From the NCBI RefSeq assembly GCF_023243045.1, contig NZ_JALKFX010000013.1, forward strand, positions 28,333 to 92,332: DNA of 64,000 bases. The letters run 5' to 3'. This DNA is from Frankia sp. AgB32. GTDB taxonomy: Bacteria > Actinomycetota > Actinomycetes > Frankiales > Frankiaceae. The notes below the pieces were generated by a model. It did not search any database. It saw only the letters and a program-made list of their open reading frames with translations, and was not told the DNA's origin. The position numbers were made by a program, and so were the translations under genes. Within the stretch, counting starts at the first letter, position 1; each line of letters begins with the position of its first letter. Of the stretch, positions 61,966-64,000 are shown piece by piece.

Positions 61966-62862
61966 ATGACGACGACCGGACCGGCCGAGATGACCCTGAT
62001 CCAGGTGAGCGACACTCACCTCGTCCCTCGCGGCCAGTTGGTACATGACCGGCTCGACACCTTCGCCATGCTGGAGTCTGTCGCCGCGACGGTGGCCGCC
62101 TCAGCCGGTCCGGTCGCCGGGATCCTGCTCACCGGGGATCTCACCAACGACGGCGCAACCGAGTCCTACCAGCGGCTGCGCTCGGTGATCGAGCCGCTGG
62201 CGGACCACCTGGGCGCCCCCGTCGTGTACGCGATGGGCAACCACGACGAACGCCCGGCGTTCCGCGCCGAGCTGCTCGGCGGCGCGCCCAGCGCGTCCAC
62301 CACGGGCCCCGCCGCCCCCGCCGACCCCTGCGACCTCGTCCACCACCTCGACGGCGTGCGGGTCGTCGTGCTGGACTCGACCACCCCCGGCCGGCACGAC
62401 GGCTGGCTCACCGACGAGCAGCTCTCGTGGCTCGCGGACGTGCTCGACGAACCGGCACCGCGCGGCACCCTGCTCGTCGTCCACCATCCGCCACTGCCCT
62501 CCCCCGTGCCGGCCGGTCACCTGCTGCGCCTGGCCGCCGCCGAACGCCTCGCCAAGGTGATCGAGGACACGGACGTGCGGATGGTGCTGTCCGGGCACTC
62601 CCACCACGCCGGCGCCGGTTCCATCGCCGGCATCCCGGTGTGGATCTGCCCGGCGCTCGCCTACCAGGTCGACGGGCTGCCGCCGGCCGGGCGCCACCGC
62701 GGCCTGTCCGCCGGCGGCTTCAGCCGCATCGACCTGATCGACGGCCAGTTCGTCGCGACGGCCGTGCCGCTGGAGGACGCCGGCGAGCTGTACAACCGGG
62801 ACGGGGCCGACTGGCTGGCCTACGTCCGCAGGCTCACCCCGACGACGACCCCGGAGGCGTAG
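61966..62862 (+). CDS. Metallophosphoesterase (GpdQ/CpdA-like)
   Basis: A 298-residue cytoplasmic phosphodiesterase with the full metal set: LIQVSDTHL (DxH), LLTGDLTND (GD), YAMGNHDERP (GNHD), LLVVHHPPLP (H) and MVLSGHSHHAG (GHxH). The family includes cAMP phosphodiesterase CpdA and glycerophosphodiesterase GpdQ. Its place inside an Ugp-type import operon, 5 bp after the binding protein and 2 bp before the permease, favours cleavage of an imported glycerophosphodiester. No signal peptide. Confidence 0.9.
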   Translation: MTTTGPAEMTLIQVSDTHLVPRGQLVHDRLDTFAMLESVAATVAASAGPVAGILLTGDLTNDGATESYQRLRSVIEPLADHLGAPVVYAMGNHDERPAFRAELLGGAPSASTTGPAAPADPCDLVHHLDGVRVVVLDSTTPGRHDGWLTDEQLSWLADVLDEPAPRGTLLVVHHPPLPSPVPAGHLLRLAAAERLAKVIEDTDVRMVLSGHSHHAGAGSIAGIPVWICPALAYQVDGLPPAGRHRGLSAGGFSRIDLIDGQFVATAVPLEDAGELYNRDGADWLAYVRRLTPTTTPEA

Positions 62863-62864
62863 CC

Positions 62865-63836
62865 GTGTTCGTCGAGATCGCTCCCCCGACCCTGGCCGAG
62901 GCCGCCGCCGCCACCGCAGCGGAGGCAACGGCGACGCGGCGCCGGTCGGTGCGCGGCATCAGCCGGCTGCTCGGCCGGGGCGTCGTGCCGTACCTGTATC
63001 TCGCGCCGGCGCTGGGCCTGCTCGTGGTGTGGATCTACCGTCCGCTGGTCGAGACCGCCCAGTACTCGTTCTACTCGTGGAACCTCTCGCCCACGACACC
63101 GGCGATCCCGGTCGGCTGGCACAACTTCCACCGGGTGTTCACCCTGCCCGAGGTCGGCGACTCGGTGCTGCGCACCGTGCTGATGATCGGCCTGCTGCTG
63201 CCGTTCACCATCGTCATCCCGATCGTGGTCGGCCTGCTCTCCCGCGAGGTGCGCGGCCGGGCGCGGACGGTCTACCAGGCGCTGATCTTCGCGCCGTTCC
63301 TGGTGGCGCCGGTGGCGAGCGCCGCGGTCTGGGAGTGGATCCTCACTCCGGGCTCCGGGGTGCTCAACCGCGCGACCGGACTGAAGATCAACTGGCTGCA
63401 CGAGCGGGTCCCGGCGCTGCTGTCCATCACCGGGATCGTCGGCTGGCAGATGCTCGGCTTCGCCGTGCTCGTCGTCGCCGCCGGGCTCGCCTCGATCAAC
63501 GGCGACTACGCCGAGGCCGCCTCGGTCGACGGGGCGTCGCGCTGGCAGGCGACCCGCTGGCTGACGCTGCCGCTGCTCTCGCCGACGCTGGTGTTCCTGC
63601 TGCTCACGACGGTGCTGCTGGCCGGCACGTGGACGTTCCCGCTGATCGACACACTCACCCAGGGCGGGCCGGTCAGCGCGACGACGAACATCTACTACCT
63701 GCTCTGGAACTACGGTTTCAAGAGCTTCGACGCGGGCCTGGCGGCTGCGGCCGGTGTGGTGTTCTTCGCCGCCTTCACCGGGGTCGCGATGGTCCTCGTC
63801 TGGCTGTCCGACCGGCTCGCCTTCCACGACAACTGA
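62865..63836 (+). CDS. ABC importer permease, UgpA/MalF type
   Basis: A 323-residue permease with six helices after a 40-residue cytoplasmic start. The EAA loop that contacts the ATPase is in YAEAASVDGASRWQATRWLT (normally EAAxxDGAxxxQxFxxIxLP). PYLYLAPALGLLVVWIYRP opens helix 1, and LLLTTVLLAGTWTFPLIDTL with LTQGGP is typical of UgpA. GTG 62865 lies 2 bp after the phosphoesterase stop. The partner permease (UgpE type), normally the next gene, is absent before the window ends. Confidence 0.9.
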   Translation: MFVEIAPPTLAEAAAATAAEATATRRRSVRGISRLLGRGVVPYLYLAPALGLLVVWIYRPLVETAQYSFYSWNLSPTTPAIPVGWHNFHRVFTLPEVGDSVLRTVLMIGLLLPFTIVIPIVVGLLSREVRGRARTVYQALIFAPFLVAPVASAAVWEWILTPGSGVLNRATGLKINWLHERVPALLSITGIVGWQMLGFAVLVVAAGLASINGDYAEAASVDGASRWQATRWLTLPLLSPTLVFLLLTTVLLAGTWTFPLIDTLTQGGPVSATTNIYYLLWNYGFKSFDAGLAAAAGVVFFAAFTGVAMVLVWLSDRLAFHDN

Positions 63837-63840
63837 CCGT

Positions 63841-63930
63841 TTCGGCGGCCGGCCGGCGCCGCCCCCCGGGCGGCCGGCCCCCCCCCCCCCCGCCCCCCCC
63901 CCCCGGCCGCCGGCCGGGGGGGGGGGCGCC
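63841..63930. repeat. G/C-only homopolymer tract, possible terminator or assembly artefact
   Basis: After the permease stop the sequence is almost purely G and C: C14 (63878-63891), G, C12 (63893-63904), an 11-base GGCCGCCGGCC, then G11 (63916-63926). The C12 and G11 runs would pair into a long stem with the 11-base loop. It may be a bidirectional terminator, but the run lengths are suspicious. Confidence 0.55.
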
Positions 63931-63931
63931 G

Positions 63932-64000
63932 TCAGGCCCGCCCGCGGCGGTACCGCCGCGCGGAGATGTCCGGCCAGACGGCGAAGAAGTCGCGCTCGGC
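63932..64000 (-). CDS. Partial CDS entering from the right edge (C-terminus only)
   Basis: Read on the minus strand, the frame is open from the window end to a TGA at 63932-63934 and ends RDFFAVWPDISARRYRRGRA. The GC3-rich codons and basic tail look like a real C-terminus. It is too short to identify. It converges on the permease gene. Confidence 0.5.
   Translation of the reverse strand, partial: AERDFFAVWPDISARRYRRGRA

Overview
The window is about 72% G+C throughout, with GTG and TTG starts, many 4-bp start/stop overlaps, mosaic regulatory genes and many cytochrome P450s. It reads as the chromosome of a soil or plant-associated actinomycete. A Frankia-like organism is my best guess from overall flavour; nothing in the window proves the genus. 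No tRNA, rRNA, CRISPR array, transposase or integrase was recognised.

Layout. 0-5 kb: a partial Toprim (JetD/DUF2399-like) protein, a cellulose-synthase-like glycosyltransferase, a methyltransferase and a secreted metallophosphoesterase. 5-9 kb: a BlaI-type repressor and M56 membrane protease, divergent from an ABC exporter and lipoprotein; two matching dyads in the shared gap suggest one regulon. 9-21 kb: secreted or lipid-anchored proteins (DUF305, PF04185 phosphoesterase, M28-like Tat lipoprotein, two orphan lipoproteins), an aldehyde dehydrogenase, a histidine phosphatase, a crcB pair, a methyltransferase, and several broken genes (uppP, YCII-like, alpha/beta hydrolase, WD40). 21-24 kb: a NarL-type two-component pair and a 54-residue Gly/Ser protein.

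25-35 kb is a run of small regulator-target units, most with a visible operator: MerR with a drug ABC exporter, TetR with a TIGR01777 epimerase, HxlR with an NmrA-like protein, and PadR with an SDR (two identical PadR boxes). It also holds a HigBA pair with a decapitated toxin and a mosaic alkylsulfatase/WD40 pseudogene. 35-41 kb: a COG4705-type membrane protein preceded by OmpR-style direct repeats and facing an OmpR-type two-component pair, then a degraded phosphotransferase, a 50-residue ORF and a stand-alone condensation-domain protein.

42-48 kb is the most interesting part. A TIR domain and a HerA/FtsK-type ATPase are encoded by what should be a single gene of about 1113 residues, but the two halves sit in different frames. 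The shift lies exactly at a short GCCC tandem repeat, and loss of one repeat unit would restore the full fusion. A Ser/Thr kinase with an extracellular beta-propeller faces it. 48-59 kb: a sulfotransferase, three P450s, a flavin oxidoreductase, a ferredoxin-fused reductase, an acyl-CoA dehydrogenase, a thioesterase and a hydrolase form a likely oxidative metabolic cluster. 59-64 kb: an Ugp/Mal-type ABC operon with an embedded phosphodiesterase. It has only one permease and ends at an abnormal C/G homopolymer tract.
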